From Kribbella caucasensis (lineage in GTDB: Bacteria > Actinomycetota > Actinomycetes > Propionibacteriales > Kribbellaceae), in contig NZ_SNWQ01000009.1 of NCBI RefSeq assembly GCF_004361855.1, positions 62,001-126,000 of the forward strand: a stretch of 64,000 bases of DNA. Reading direction: 5' to 3'. Within the stretch, counting starts at the first letter, position 1; each line of letters opens with the position of its first letter. The notes beneath the pieces are model-generated. The model searched no databases. It had not been told where the DNA came from and worked only from the letters and a program-made list of their open reading frames with translations. Made by a program: the position numbers and the translations under genes. Below are positions 24,121-33,026 of this stretch, one piece after another.

Positions 24121-25266
24121 TCAGGCCTGCGCGGCCAGCTCGGCGGCGCGGTCCGCGGCGCCGTCCATCGTGTCCACCACCGTGACCAGCGGGTGGTTCG
24201 CCTTCGCCAGGATCCGACGGCCCTCGGTGACGTTGTTGCCGTCCAACCGGACCACCAGCGGCTTGTTCGCTTGCTCGCCGAGCAACTCCAGCGCCTGCAC
24301 GATGCCGTTGGAGACCGCGTCGCACGCGGTGATCCCGCCGAACACGTTGACGAACACGCTCTTCACCTGCGCGTCGCCGAGGATGATGCCCAAGCCGTTC
24401 GCCATCACCTCCGCGCTGGCGCCGCCGCCGATGTCGAGGAAGTTGGCCGGCTTCACTCCGCTGTGCGCCTCACCGGCGTACGCGACGACGTCGAGGGTCG
24501 ACATGACCAGGCCCGCGCCGTTGCCGATGATGCCGACCTGGCCGTCGAGCTTGACGTAGTTCAGGCCCTTCTCCTGTGCGGCGGCCTCCAGCGGATCGGC
24601 GGCCGCCTTGTCCTCGAAGGCCGCGTGGTCCGGGTGCCGGTACGCCGCGTTCTCGTCCAGGGTGACCTTGCCGTCGAGCGCCTCCAGACTGCCGTCGGCG
24701 AGCTGGACCAGCGGGTTCACCTCGACCAGCGACGCGTCCTCCGCGACGAACACGGCCCACAGCTTCTGTACTACGTCCGCCGCCTCCGCCGGGAACCCTG
24801 CCGCTGCGACGATCTCGGCCGCCTTCGCCTCGTCCACGCCGATGGCCGGATCGATCGAGACCTTGGCGATCGCGTCCGGGTTGGTGTGCGCGATCTCCTC
24901 GATCTCGACGCCGCCCTCGGTGCTCGCGATGCACAGGTAGTTGCGGTTGGCCCGGTCGACCAGGAAGGAGAAGTAGTACTCCTCGGCGATCTGGGCCGCC
25001 GGCGCGAGCAGCACCCGGCGTACCGTGTGGCCCTTGATGTCCATGCCGAGGATGTCCTCGGCGCGCGCGGTCGCCTCGGCCGGATCGGCAGCCAGCTTCA
25101 CTCCGCCGGCCTTGCCGCGGCCACCGGTTTTCACCTGGGCTTTGACCACCACTCGGCCGCCAAGTGCCTCGGCCGCAGCGGCCGCGTCGGCCGGGTCTTC
25201 GACCACCCGGCCGAGAGTGACCGGCACCTGATGCCGGGCGAAGAGTTCTTTGGCTTGGTACTCCAT
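24121..25266 (-). CDS. sucC: Succinyl-CoA synthetase beta subunit
   Basis: A 381-residue ATP-grasp subunit, start MEYQAKELFARHQVPV at ATG 25266. The ATP-grasp strings GGRVVVKAQVKTGGRGKAGG and EVNPLVQL are present, as is the C-terminal ligase domain (GLGIILGDAQVKSVFVNVFG). It forms a dimer of heterodimers with sucD just downstream. It shares a 154-bp divergent promoter region with the OFA carrier; sites resembling the shared box lie at 25314-25331. Confidence 0.95.
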   Translation of the reverse strand: MEYQAKELFARHQVPVTLGRVVEDPADAAAAAEALGGRVVVKAQVKTGGRGKAGGVKLAADPAEATARAEDILGMDIKGHTVRRVLLAPAAQIAEEYYFSFLVDRANRNYLCIASTEGGVEIEEIAHTNPDAIAKVSIDPAIGVDEAKAAEIVAAAGFPAEAADVVQKLWAVFVAEDASLVEVNPLVQLADGSLEALDGKVTLDENAAYRHPDHAAFEDKAAADPLEAAAQEKGLNYVKLDGQVGIIGNGAGLVMSTLDVVAYAGEAHSGVKPANFLDIGGGASAEVMANGLGIILGDAQVKSVFVNVFGGITACDAVSNGIVQALELLGEQANKPLVVRLDGNNVTEGRRILAKANHPLVTVVDTMDGAADRAAELAAQA

Positions 25267-25313
25267 CAGGTCCACGGGGAGCTCCTCAGGTCGGAAGGAT
25301 CCTGAATGGCGAC

Positions 25314-25331
25314 TGTATTCTGTATGCACAC
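25314..25331. promoter_or_regulatory. Weak double copy of the shared box before sucC
   Basis: Two overlapping partial matches, TGTATTCTGTA and TGTATGCACAC, lie 48-65 bases before sucC. On the minus strand TTGTGA and TACAGT, 18 bp apart, may be the sucC promoter, with the boxes in and over its spacer and -10. The match is weaker than the other sites. Confidence 0.3.
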
Positions 25332-25392
25332 ATCTTCACAAGGGTCCGGGGTCTGGACAACGGTGACCGAGGGGAGTACCAAAGTCCCATAC

Positions 25393-25403
25393 GGTATGCA
25401 GTA
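25393..25403 (+). promoter_or_regulatory. Shared box (GGTATGCAGTA) before the OFA carrier
   Basis: It lies inside CATACGGTATGCAGTAG, 17 bases before ATG 25421. A -35/-10-like pair TGGACA (25354) and TACCAA (25377), 17 bp apart, ends just upstream, so the box would sit at about +1 to +15, a repressor position. Confidence 0.5.
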
Positions 25404-25420
25404 GTCAGTCAGGAGGCGAC

Positions 25421-26800
25421 ATGACCGACGCGACCCCCCGGGATGTGCGTGACGTGTACGGCCGCCAGTACCGGATCGGTGAGGATGCCCGGGAGCTGAC
25501 CGGCCACTCGCGCCGCTGGCAACTGTGGGCCACTTGGGCATGCATGGTTGCGATCAGCCCGCTGCAGTACTCCTTCGGTTCTGCCGCGCTCGGCCTGCAA
25601 TCCAGCCGCAGCTGGGGCGCCGTGGAGACGATGTGGTTGCTCGCGCTGTTCGTGGCCTGCCAGGCTCTGGTCGCGATCCCGGCGGCGTGGATCCACCGGG
25701 TCAGGCGCGCGACGCCGACGCAGCTCGTCGTACTGGGTGGGGTGTTCGCGGCGGTCGGGTTGACCACGCTGGCGCATGTCGACAGTTATGTGGTCGTCGT
25801 CCTCGGGTATGCGGTTGTCGGGGGTGCCGGTGCCGGCTTGGTGTACTCCGCTTGCATCACGACCGCGGCTCGCTGGTTCCCCGATCGGCGGACGGCGACG
25901 ATCGGCTTCGTCACCGGCGGATTCGCTTGTGGTGCAGTGCCGAGCATCGCGTTGCTGACCGTCTTCGACTCGGCCGGTGGGCAGCGGCTCGTGTTCGACC
26001 TGACCGCCTTGGTTGCGCTGCTGGTCGTGCTGACCGCCGGGGGTGTGCTGAAGGATCCGCCGCGGCACTGGTGGCCTGCGGACATCGACGCGCAGGCGTG
26101 GGCCGTGGACCGCAAGCTCAACCGGAGCTACCCGCACAACCTGCCCGCGATCCGCTACTACCGCCCTGCCGAGGCGATGCGGACCGGTGCGCTTCCGCTG
26201 ATGTGGTTGACCTTGGCCCTCAGTACTGCGCTGTCGCTGTTCGGCATCGCGTTCGTCGTCAGCTATGCGATCGAGGCGAACCTCGGTACGGCGGTCGCCG
26301 GATTCGCGGCCGGATTGCTTGCCGCGGTCAACGGTCTCGGGCGGTCGTTCGCGGCCGGCCTGTCCGACCGGTTCGGGCGGCGACGGGTCCTGGCCGCCGT
26401 ACTGATGATCGAGGGGTTCACGCATGTCGGACTGGTGCTGGCGGGCGAGTCGGGTGCGGGTGTGGCGTTCGTGTTGTGCGCGATGTTCGCCGGGCTCGGT
26501 GGCGGCGCGTTCTACGCGATCATGGCGAACCTGGTGCTGGAGTTCTTCGGCGAGAACAGCCTGCTGCAGAACCAGGCGATCCTGTACAGCGCGAAGGCGG
26601 CCGGTGGTCTGGTGGGCATCGGTGTCGCGGCCGGCGTCGTCGCGGCGGTTGGCTATCGGCCGCTGTTCTTGGGTGCGGGGCTGCTCGGGTTGTTCACCGC
26701 GCTGATCGTCCGTTTCCTGAAGCAACCAGGACGACCTGCCCTACCGGTCCGACCTCAGCTGGGCACCCCGGTCGCCGGTGCCGTCCGGCCGGGCGAGTGA
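25421..26800 (+). CDS. OFA-family MFS carrier (oxalate/formate antiporter type)
   Basis: A 459-residue MFS protein of the oxalate:formate antiporter branch, with 12 predicted helices. Helix 1-2 reads WQLWATWACMVAISPLQYSFG. The motif-A-like loop between helices 8 and 9 is LSDRFGRRRVLAAV, and AARWFPDRRTATIGFVTGGFACGA is close to the OFA pattern. AGGAGG lies six bases before the ATG. In the island it would exchange the incoming acid for outgoing formate or another acid; the substrate is inferred from context. The stop overlaps the next gene by GTGA. Confidence 0.85.
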   Translation: MTDATPRDVRDVYGRQYRIGEDARELTGHSRRWQLWATWACMVAISPLQYSFGSAALGLQSSRSWGAVETMWLLALFVACQALVAIPAAWIHRVRRATPTQLVVLGGVFAAVGLTTLAHVDSYVVVVLGYAVVGGAGAGLVYSACITTAARWFPDRRTATIGFVTGGFACGAVPSIALLTVFDSAGGQRLVFDLTALVALLVVLTAGGVLKDPPRHWWPADIDAQAWAVDRKLNRSYPHNLPAIRYYRPAEAMRTGALPLMWLTLALSTALSLFGIAFVVSYAIEANLGTAVAGFAAGLLAAVNGLGRSFAAGLSDRFGRRRVLAAVLMIEGFTHVGLVLAGESGAGVAFVLCAMFAGLGGGAFYAIMANLVLEFFGENSLLQNQAILYSAKAAGGLVGIGVAAGVVAAVGYRPLFLGAGLLGLFTALIVRFLKQPGRPALPVRPQLGTPVAGAVRPGE

Positions 26801-27366
26801 GCCGAACGGAAGCAGGGCTCAGGGCGGGCGACTATGTCTGGGTCGCACGTGCTGAGCCCTGCGTTCTGGAAGTGGTGTCCAAGCTGGCCCGCGAGCCCTG
26901 GACCGATCGGCCGAGTTGCGTTCATCCCGTCCTGGGAGCCGTGGCGCGAGCGGTCCACGACCACAGCAGTACGGCGGGACGTCATGCGCTCCTGTCGCTC
27001 GCGCCGGGGTTCCTCGAGACCGCACGGCCTGGCTTCGAACTGTCCGCCCGCTTAGTCGCTCTCTGTGTGTCCTCGGCGCTCTGCTGTCCGGGGGAACTGA
27101 CCCGCGATGAGCAGCTGCGGCTGACCAATGACCATCGAACAGCTCTGTATCTGCTCAACGAACGGCCGGATGACGCTGAGCCCGGGGGAGCCGCTCGTTG
27201 GTGGCTGCCTGTTTTCGACCGGTTGAACCTGAGTGAGCCGTTCTATCGGACCTTCGTCGCCCCCGAACACGCCGCGGAAGCGGTCGCGGTCGCCGCCCGG
27301 ACCACGGACGGCGACCGCGACGTACGGCTCAAACAACTGCTGAGGCAGTGTCTAGCGGTGTTCTGA
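26797..27366 (+). CDS. Hypothetical protein coupled to the OFA carrier
   Basis: A 189-residue soluble protein. Its GTG start at 26797 overlaps the carrier's TGA, so it is probably translated with it. I do not recognise a family. Visible content: a Cys-rich mid-section (ALCVSSALCCPGELT), a helical SARLVALC segment and a C-terminal DGDRDVRLKQLLRQCLAVF. It has no export signal or clear membrane span. The coupling suggests a partner or regulator of the carrier. It converges on the coiled-coil gene with a 5-bp gap. Confidence 0.6.
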   Translation: MSRTEAGLRAGDYVWVARAEPCVLEVVSKLAREPWTDRPSCVHPVLGAVARAVHDHSSTAGRHALLSLAPGFLETARPGFELSARLVALCVSSALCCPGELTRDEQLRLTNDHRTALYLLNERPDDAEPGGAARWWLPVFDRLNLSEPFYRTFVAPEHAAEAVAVAARTTDGDRDVRLKQLLRQCLAVF

Positions 27367-27371
27367 GGTGG

Positions 27372-27656
27372 TCACGGCGCGCGGCGGCCGGGGGCTCCGA
27401 GGCCCTCGTGGTCGACGTCGCCGGCGCCCCACAGGGCGTGCTCGCGATCGTCGTCAGGGATCACCACCAGCTCGTGCCGGTGGGGTGCCCGGATCTGCTC
27501 GGCCAGCCGATCGAGGTCGGCCGCGCATCGGGCCGCGTCGTCCATCAACCGCAGTACGTCGAGGTGCGGGCCGAGCTGATTCCTCAACGCCGCAAGGGAT
27601 TTCTCCAACTCACGCAACGCGCGGCGGGTCCGGTCGAGGTCCTCATGAATCGTCAT
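27372..27656 (-). CDS. Small coiled-coil protein, divergent from the ThDP enzyme
   Basis: A 94-residue protein starting at ATG 27656 with GAGGGAGC upstream. Residues 5-55 are strongly helical with heptad spacing of Leu (LDRTRRALRELEKSLAALRN). The tail is acidic then Gly-rich (DDDREHALWGAGDVDHEGLG). I know no function. It shares a 124-bp divergent region with the ThDP enzyme gene, including the box at 27726, so it may belong to the same regulon. Confidence 0.55.
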   Translation of the reverse strand: MTIHEDLDRTRRALRELEKSLAALRNQLGPHLDVLRLMDDAARCAADLDRLAEQIRAPHRHELVVIPDDDREHALWGAGDVDHEGLGAPGRRAP

Positions 27657-27725
27657 CGCAGCTCCCTCAGGCTCGAACTCTGGACAACCACCGTGGCTTG
27701 CGATAAGACTACGACTACCACATAC

Positions 27726-27736
27726 GGTATGCAATC
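27726..27736 (+). promoter_or_regulatory. Shared box (GGTATGCAATC) before the ThDP enzyme
   Basis: It lies inside CATACGGTATGCAATC, 44 bases before ATG 27781. The 13 bases CATACGGTATGCA are identical to the site before the OFA carrier. TGGACA (27681) and TAAGAC (27704), 17 bp apart, are a possible promoter just upstream. Confidence 0.5.
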
Positions 27737-27780
27737 TACACATAAGCCGCACCCGGCCCTTCCGAGGAGATGACTGCAGA

Positions 27781-29513
27781 TGGCGCAGACAGTGTCGGAG
27801 ACCCAACCAGCCGCAGATGTCGAGGAGCCCGGTCCGGGGGCGCAGCCCGCGACGATCTCGGGCGGCCACCTGGTGGCCAAAGCCCTCAAGGCTGAGGGGA
27901 TCGACGTGATCTTCACGCTCTGTGGAGGTCACATCATCGACATCTACGACGGCTGCGTGGACGAGGGCATCGCAGTCGTCGATGTCCGGCACGAGCAGGT
28001 CGCCGCCCACGCCGCCGACGGTTACGCCCGGATGACCGGGAAGCCCGGCTGCGCGGTCGTCACCGCCGGCCCGGGCACCACCGACGCCGTCACCGGGGTC
28101 GCGAACGCGTTCCGGGCGGAGAGCCCGATGCTGCTGATCGGCGGCCAGGGTGCGCTGAACCAGCACAAGATGGGGTCCCTGCAGGACCTGCCGCACGTCG
28201 ACATGATGACGCCGATCACCAAGTTCGCCGCCACCGTGCCGCACACCGCGCGGGTGGCCGACATGGTCTCGATGGCGTTCCGCGAGTGCTTCAACGGCGC
28301 TCCGGGCCCATCGTTCCTGGAGATCCCGCGGGACATCCTGGACAACTCGGTCCCGGTCGACTCCGCGACCGTCCCGGAGCCGGGGCGGTACCGGGCCTCG
28401 ACCAAGAGCATCGGCGACCCAGCGAGCATCGAGGCGCTCGCCGACCTGCTGGTCCGGGCCGAGAAGCCGGCCGTGCTGCTCGGCACCCAGGTCTGGACCT
28501 CGCGGGGTACCGACGCCGCGATCGACTTCGTACGGCAGCTGAACATCCCGACGTACATGAACGGCTCGGCCCGCGGCACGCTGCCGCCTGGCGACCCGCA
28601 CCACTTCCACCTGTCCCGGCGGTACGCGTTCAACAACGCCGACGTGATCCTGATCGTCGGCACCCCGTTCGACTTCCGGATGGGCTACGGCCGGCGGCTG
28701 CCGAAGAACGCGACCGTGGTGCAGATCGACATGGACTACCGCACGGTCGGCAAGAACCGCGACATCGACCTCGGCCTGGTCGGCGACCCGGGCGCGATCC
28801 TGGCCGCTGTCGTCCAGGCGGCGTCGGGCCGGCTGCAGAACAAGTCCGGTGATCGGAAGGCCTGGTTCAACGAGTTGCGCGCCGAGGAGGACGCGGCGTA
28901 CCAGAAGCGGTTGCCCCGGCAGCTGTCGGACGCGAACCCGATCCACCCGCTCCGGCTGGCGCACGAGATCAACGAGTTCCTCACCGAGGACTCGATCTAC
29001 ATCGGCGACGGTGGCGACATCGTCACCTTCTCCGGTGGCGTGGTGCAGCCGAAGTCGCCCGGCCACTGGATGGACCCGGGCCCGCTCGGCACCATCGGCG
29101 TCGGCATCCCGTTCGTGATGGCGGCCAAGTACGCGCGGCCGGACAAAGAAGTGGTCGCGCTGTTCGGCGACGGCGCCTTCTCGCTCACCGGCTGGGACTT
29201 CGAGACGCTGGTCCGGTTCAACCTGCCGTTCGTCGGTGTGGTCGGCAACAACTCCTCGATGAACCAGATCCGCTACGGCCAGGAAGCCAAGTACGGGCAC
29301 GACCGCGGCCGGATCGGCAACACCCTCGGCGACGTGAAGTACGACGAGTTCGCCAAGATGCTCGGCGGCTACGGCGAGGAGGTCCGCGACCCCAAGGACA
29401 TCGGGCCAGCCATGCAGCGGGCCCGCGAGTCCGGGCTGCCGTCGCTGATCAACGTGTGGGTCGATCCGGACGCGTACGCGCCCGGAACCATGAACCAGAC
29501 CATGTACAAGTAG
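27781..29513 (+). CDS. ThDP-dependent oxalyl-CoA decarboxylase or 2-hydroxyacyl-CoA lyase
   Basis: A 577-residue three-domain thiamine-diphosphate enzyme. The activating glutamate is Glu72 in VRHEQVAAHAADGYARM; the ThDP/Mg motif is FGDGAFSLTGWDFETLVRFN ending in GNNSSMN. It is followed directly by frc, so formyl-CoA is the expected product. From memory of the Oxalobacter formigenes OXC sequence, its pocket residues Tyr120-Glu121 align here with Leu134-Gln135 (MGSLQDLP), Tyr483 with Asn, and the C-terminal Ser-x-Arg with PGTMNQTMYK. Thus a 2-hydroxyacyl-CoA lyase, cleaving to formyl-CoA plus a ketone or aldehyde, is as likely as a divergent decarboxylase. Family is certain, substrate is not. 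Confidence 0.8.
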
Positions 29514-29539
29514 CGATTCGCTCAGCCCCGGAGGACCAG

Positions 29540-30766
29540 ATGGCCAAGGCCCTTGAAGGTGTCCGCATCCTCGACATGACCCACGTGCAGTCCGGACCGT
29601 CCTGCACCCAGATTCTCGCCTGGCTCGGCGCCGACGTGATCAAGCTCGAGCAGCCCACCGGTGACATCACCCGCCAGCAGCTGCGGGATCTCCCGGACGT
29701 CGACAGCCTGTACTTCACCATGCTCAACTGCAACAAGCGCAGCATCACGCTGAACATGAAGTCCGACCGGGGCAAGGAGATCTTCACCGACCTGGTCAAG
29801 GACGTGGACGTGCTGGTGGAGAACTTCGCCCCCGGCGCGATCGACCGGATGGGCTTCACCTGGGAGCGGCTGCAGGAGCTCAACCCGCGGCTGGTGTTCG
29901 CCTCGATCAAGGGTTTCGGCCCGGGCCGGTACGAGGACTTCAAGGCCTACGAGGTGGTCGCCCAGGCGATGGGCGGCGCGATGAGTACGACGGGGTTCGA
30001 GGACGGACCGCCGACCGCGACCGGCGCCCAGATCGGTGACTCCGGGACCGGGATCCACCTGGTCGCCGGCATCCTCGCGGCGCTCTACCAGCGGACCAAT
30101 AGTGGCAAGGGTCAGCGGGTCAGCGTGGCGATGCAGGAGGCCGTACTCAACCTGACCCGGGTGAAGCTGCGCGACCAGCAGCGGCTCGCCCACGGACCTC
30201 TGCGGGAGTACCCGAACGACAACTTCGGCGACGAGGTGCCGCGATCGGGGAACGCGTCCGGTGGCGGTCAGCCCGGCTGGGCGGTGCGGACCGCTCCCGG
30301 CGGCCCGAACGACTACATCTACGTGATCGTCCAGCCGCCCGGCTGGGCTCCGATCGCGAACCTGATCGGCAAGCCCGAGCTGGCCGAGGACCCGGACTGG
30401 GCCACCCCGGCGGCCCGGCTGGACAAGCTGGACAAGATGTTCGCGCTGATCGAGCAGTGGACCGAGCAGCACACCAAGTTCGAGGTGATGGACAAGCTCA
30501 ACGCGCTGAACGTGCCCTGCGGGCCGATCATGTCCACCCGGGAGCTGATCGAGGACGAGACGCTGGCCGAGCTCGGCGCGGTGGTCGAGGTCAAGCACCC
30601 CGGCCGGGGCAGTTTCAAGACCGTCGGCTGCCCGATCAAGCTGTCCGACTCGCCCGTCCAGGTGGAGACCTCACCGGGCCTGGGCGAACACAACTCCGTG
30701 ATCTACGGCGGCCTCGGCATCGACACGGCCGAGCTCGAGGAACTCAAGGCCGCCGGCGTCATCTGA
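29540..30766 (+). CDS. frc: Formyl-CoA:oxalate CoA-transferase-like (class III)
   Basis: A 408-residue class III (CaiB/BaiF) CoA-transferase. It follows the O. formigenes Frc pattern closely: LDMTHVQSGPSCTQILAWLGA at the start, VDSLYFTMLNCNKRSITLNM, the catalytic Asp167 in GAQIGDSGTGIHLVAGILAA, and the flexible glycine loop GGGQPGW at 241-247. It moves CoA from formyl-CoA to oxalate or a similar acid, releasing formate. GGAGG is eight bases before ATG 29540. It lies 26 bp after the ThDP enzyme and before the acyl-CoA ligase, one likely operon. Confidence 0.85.
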   Translation: MAKALEGVRILDMTHVQSGPSCTQILAWLGADVIKLEQPTGDITRQQLRDLPDVDSLYFTMLNCNKRSITLNMKSDRGKEIFTDLVKDVDVLVENFAPGAIDRMGFTWERLQELNPRLVFASIKGFGPGRYEDFKAYEVVAQAMGGAMSTTGFEDGPPTATGAQIGDSGTGIHLVAGILAALYQRTNSGKGQRVSVAMQEAVLNLTRVKLRDQQRLAHGPLREYPNDNFGDEVPRSGNASGGGQPGWAVRTAPGGPNDYIYVIVQPPGWAPIANLIGKPELAEDPDWATPAARLDKLDKMFALIEQWTEQHTKFEVMDKLNALNVPCGPIMSTRELIEDETLAELGAVVEVKHPGRGSFKTVGCPIKLSDSPVQVETSPGLGEHNSVIYGGLGIDTAELEELKAAGVI

Positions 30767-30800
30767 GCGACACCCACCACGCTTTAGAGGAGCTTCAGGC

Positions 30801-32945
30801 ATGACCTATGACAAGGCAGTGGTCCAGTCCGTCCTCGACCAGGCGCTGGCCGAGGGGCGGAGTTCGCTGAGCGCGCCCGAGGCCAAGCGGGTCGCGGACG
30901 CGTACGGCATCCCGAGCCCGGGCGAAGGGCTGGCCACGACCGCCGAGCAGGCCGCCGGACTGGCCGCCGAGATCGGATTCCCCGTTGTGCTGAAGATCGT
31001 CTCGCCCGACATCCTGCACAAGACCGACGCGGGTGGTGTCGTGGTCGGCGTCGATTCCGCCGAGGCCGCCGTCGCGGCGTACCAGAAGATCGTCGCGAAT
31101 GCGGCCGCCTACAAGGCCGATGCGGAGATCACCGGTGTACAGGTGCAGAAGATGCTTGTCACCGGCGGTGACGTGCAGGAGGTCATCGTCGGTGCGGTGA
31201 CGGATCCGACGTTCGGCAAGGTGGTCGCGTTCGGGCTGGGCGGCGTACTGGTCGAGGTACTGAAGGACGTGACCTTCCGGCTGGCGCCGCTGTCGGCCGA
31301 GGAGGCGCGCTCGATGGTCGACGGGATCAGCGCGCACGAGATGCTGGACGGCGTCCGCGGCGCCGAGCCGGTCGACAAGGACGCGGTCGCGGACCTGATC
31401 AAGCGGCTGTCGGACCTGGTCAGCGACTTCCCGCAGTTCGCCGAGGTGGACCTGAACCCGGTGCTGGCCGGGCCGGACGGGTCCACCGCGGTCGATCTGC
31501 GGATCATCGTGGACGCCGAGGCGGGCAAACCGGTCGAGCGGTACTCCCAGGAGCAGATCCTGACCGCGATGAACCGGATCATGAAGCCCCGCGCGGTGGC
31601 CGTGATCGGGGCGTCGAACGAGGCCGGCAAGATCGGCAACTCGGTGATGAAGAACCTGGTCAACGGTGGGTACACCGGTGACATCTACCCGATCAACCCC
31701 AAGGGCGGCGAGGTACTCGGGCTGAAGGCGTTCCCGGCCATCACCGACGTCCCGGGTGACGTGGACGTCGCGGTCTTCGCGGTACCGGCCAAGTTCGTCG
31801 CCGGCGCCCTCGAGCAGTGCGGCCAGAAGGGTGTGGCCGGCGCGATCCTGATCCCGTCCGGCTTCGCCGAGACCGGTGAGCAGGAGCTGCAGGACGAGGT
31901 CGTCGCGATCGCGAAGAAACACAACGTACGGATCCTCGGCCCGAACATCTACGGCTACTACTACCTGCCGGAGAACCTCTGTGCGACCTTCTGTACGCCG
32001 TACGACGTGAAGGGCAGCGTTGCGTTGTCGTCACAGAGTGGAGGCATCGGGATGGCCATCCTGGGCTTCTCCCGGTCCAGCCGGATGGGCGTCTCCGCGA
32101 TCGTTGGGGTAGGCAACAAGGCCGACATCGACGAGGATGACCTCCTGACGTTCTTCGAGAACGACGACAACACCAACCTGATCGCCATGCACCTGGAGGA
32201 TCTGAAGGACGGCCGGGCGTTCGCCGAGACGGCGTCCCGGGTGTCCAAGCAGAAGCCGGTGGTGGTGCTCAAGGCCGGCCGGACCGACATGGGCGCGCGG
32301 GCCGCGAGCTCGCACACCGGCGCGCTGGCCGGCAACGACAAGGTGTACGACGACATCCTGCGGCAGAGCGGGGTGGTCCGGGCGCCGGGCCTGAACGAGA
32401 TGCTCCAGTACGCCCGCGGCATCCCGAAGCTGCCGACGCCGAAGGGTGAGAACGTGGTCATCATCACGGGTGCGGGCGGCTCCGGCGTGCTGCTGTCCGA
32501 CGCTTGTGTGGACAACGGGCTGACCCTGATGGCGATGCCGGCCGACCTGGACGAGGCGTTCAAGAAGTACATCCCGCCGTTCGGGGCGTCCGGCAACCCG
32601 GTCGACATCACCGGCGGTGAGCCGCCGGCGACGTACCGGAACACGATCGCGCTGGGGCTGGAGGACGATCGGATCCACGCGCTGATCCTGGGTTACTGGC
32701 ACACCATCGTGACGCCGCCGATGGTGTTCGCGCAGCTCGTCGCCGAGGTGGTCGAGGAGTACCGGGCCAAGGGCATCGACAAGCCCGTGGTCGCCTCGCT
32801 GTCCGGTGACGTCGAGGTCGAGGAGGCCAGCCAGTACCTGTTCGAGCACGGGGTGGTGGCCTACCCGTACACCACCGAGCTGCCGGTCGCGGTGCTCGGT
32901 GCCAAGTACCGCTGGGCCCGGAACGCGGGCCCACTCGGATCATGA
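30801..32945 (+). CDS. ADP-forming acyl-CoA synthetase (acetate-CoA ligase family, fused)
   Basis: A 714-residue NDP-forming acyl-CoA ligase. The ATP-grasp (beta-like) domain comes first, about residues 10-240 (PVVLKIVSPDILHKTDAGGV, EVDLNPVL), then the CoA-binding and ligase (alpha-like) domains from about residue 255 (MKPRAVAVIGASNEAGKIG). The active histidine is in ARAASSHTGALAG near residue 510. The enzyme joins an acid to CoA with ATP to ADP, or runs backwards to save ATP. In this operon it could activate the imported acid or recover energy from an acyl-CoA. The substrate is unknown. Confidence 0.85.
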   Translation: MTYDKAVVQSVLDQALAEGRSSLSAPEAKRVADAYGIPSPGEGLATTAEQAAGLAAEIGFPVVLKIVSPDILHKTDAGGVVVGVDSAEAAVAAYQKIVANAAAYKADAEITGVQVQKMLVTGGDVQEVIVGAVTDPTFGKVVAFGLGGVLVEVLKDVTFRLAPLSAEEARSMVDGISAHEMLDGVRGAEPVDKDAVADLIKRLSDLVSDFPQFAEVDLNPVLAGPDGSTAVDLRIIVDAEAGKPVERYSQEQILTAMNRIMKPRAVAVIGASNEAGKIGNSVMKNLVNGGYTGDIYPINPKGGEVLGLKAFPAITDVPGDVDVAVFAVPAKFVAGALEQCGQKGVAGAILIPSGFAETGEQELQDEVVAIAKKHNVRILGPNIYGYYYLPENLCATFCTPYDVKGSVALSSQSGGIGMAILGFSRSSRMGVSAIVGVGNKADIDEDDLLTFFENDDNTNLIAMHLEDLKDGRAFAETASRVSKQKPVVVLKAGRTDMGARAASSHTGALAGNDKVYDDILRQSGVVRAPGLNEMLQYARGIPKLPTPKGENVVIITGAGGSGVLLSDACVDNGLTLMAMPADLDEAFKKYIPPFGASGNPVDITGGEPPATYRNTIALGLEDDRIHALILGYWHTIVTPPMVFAQLVAEVVEEYRAKGIDKPVVASLSGDVEVEEASQYLFEHGVVAYPYTTELPVAVLGAKYRWARNAGPLGS

Positions 32946-33026
32946 AGCCGGTGATGCGTCTGGAAAGGGGGGAATGCACGGGGGAGTAGGTTCTCGTCAA
33001 GCTGGCGTCGAAATAAGGAGTCCGCC

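Noticed and set aside
27657..29300. Long minus-strand frame running through the ThDP enzyme gene
   Set aside because: Only its last 94 codons, from ATG 27656, have a ribosome site and protein-like content. The rest mirrors the ThDP gene's codon bias.
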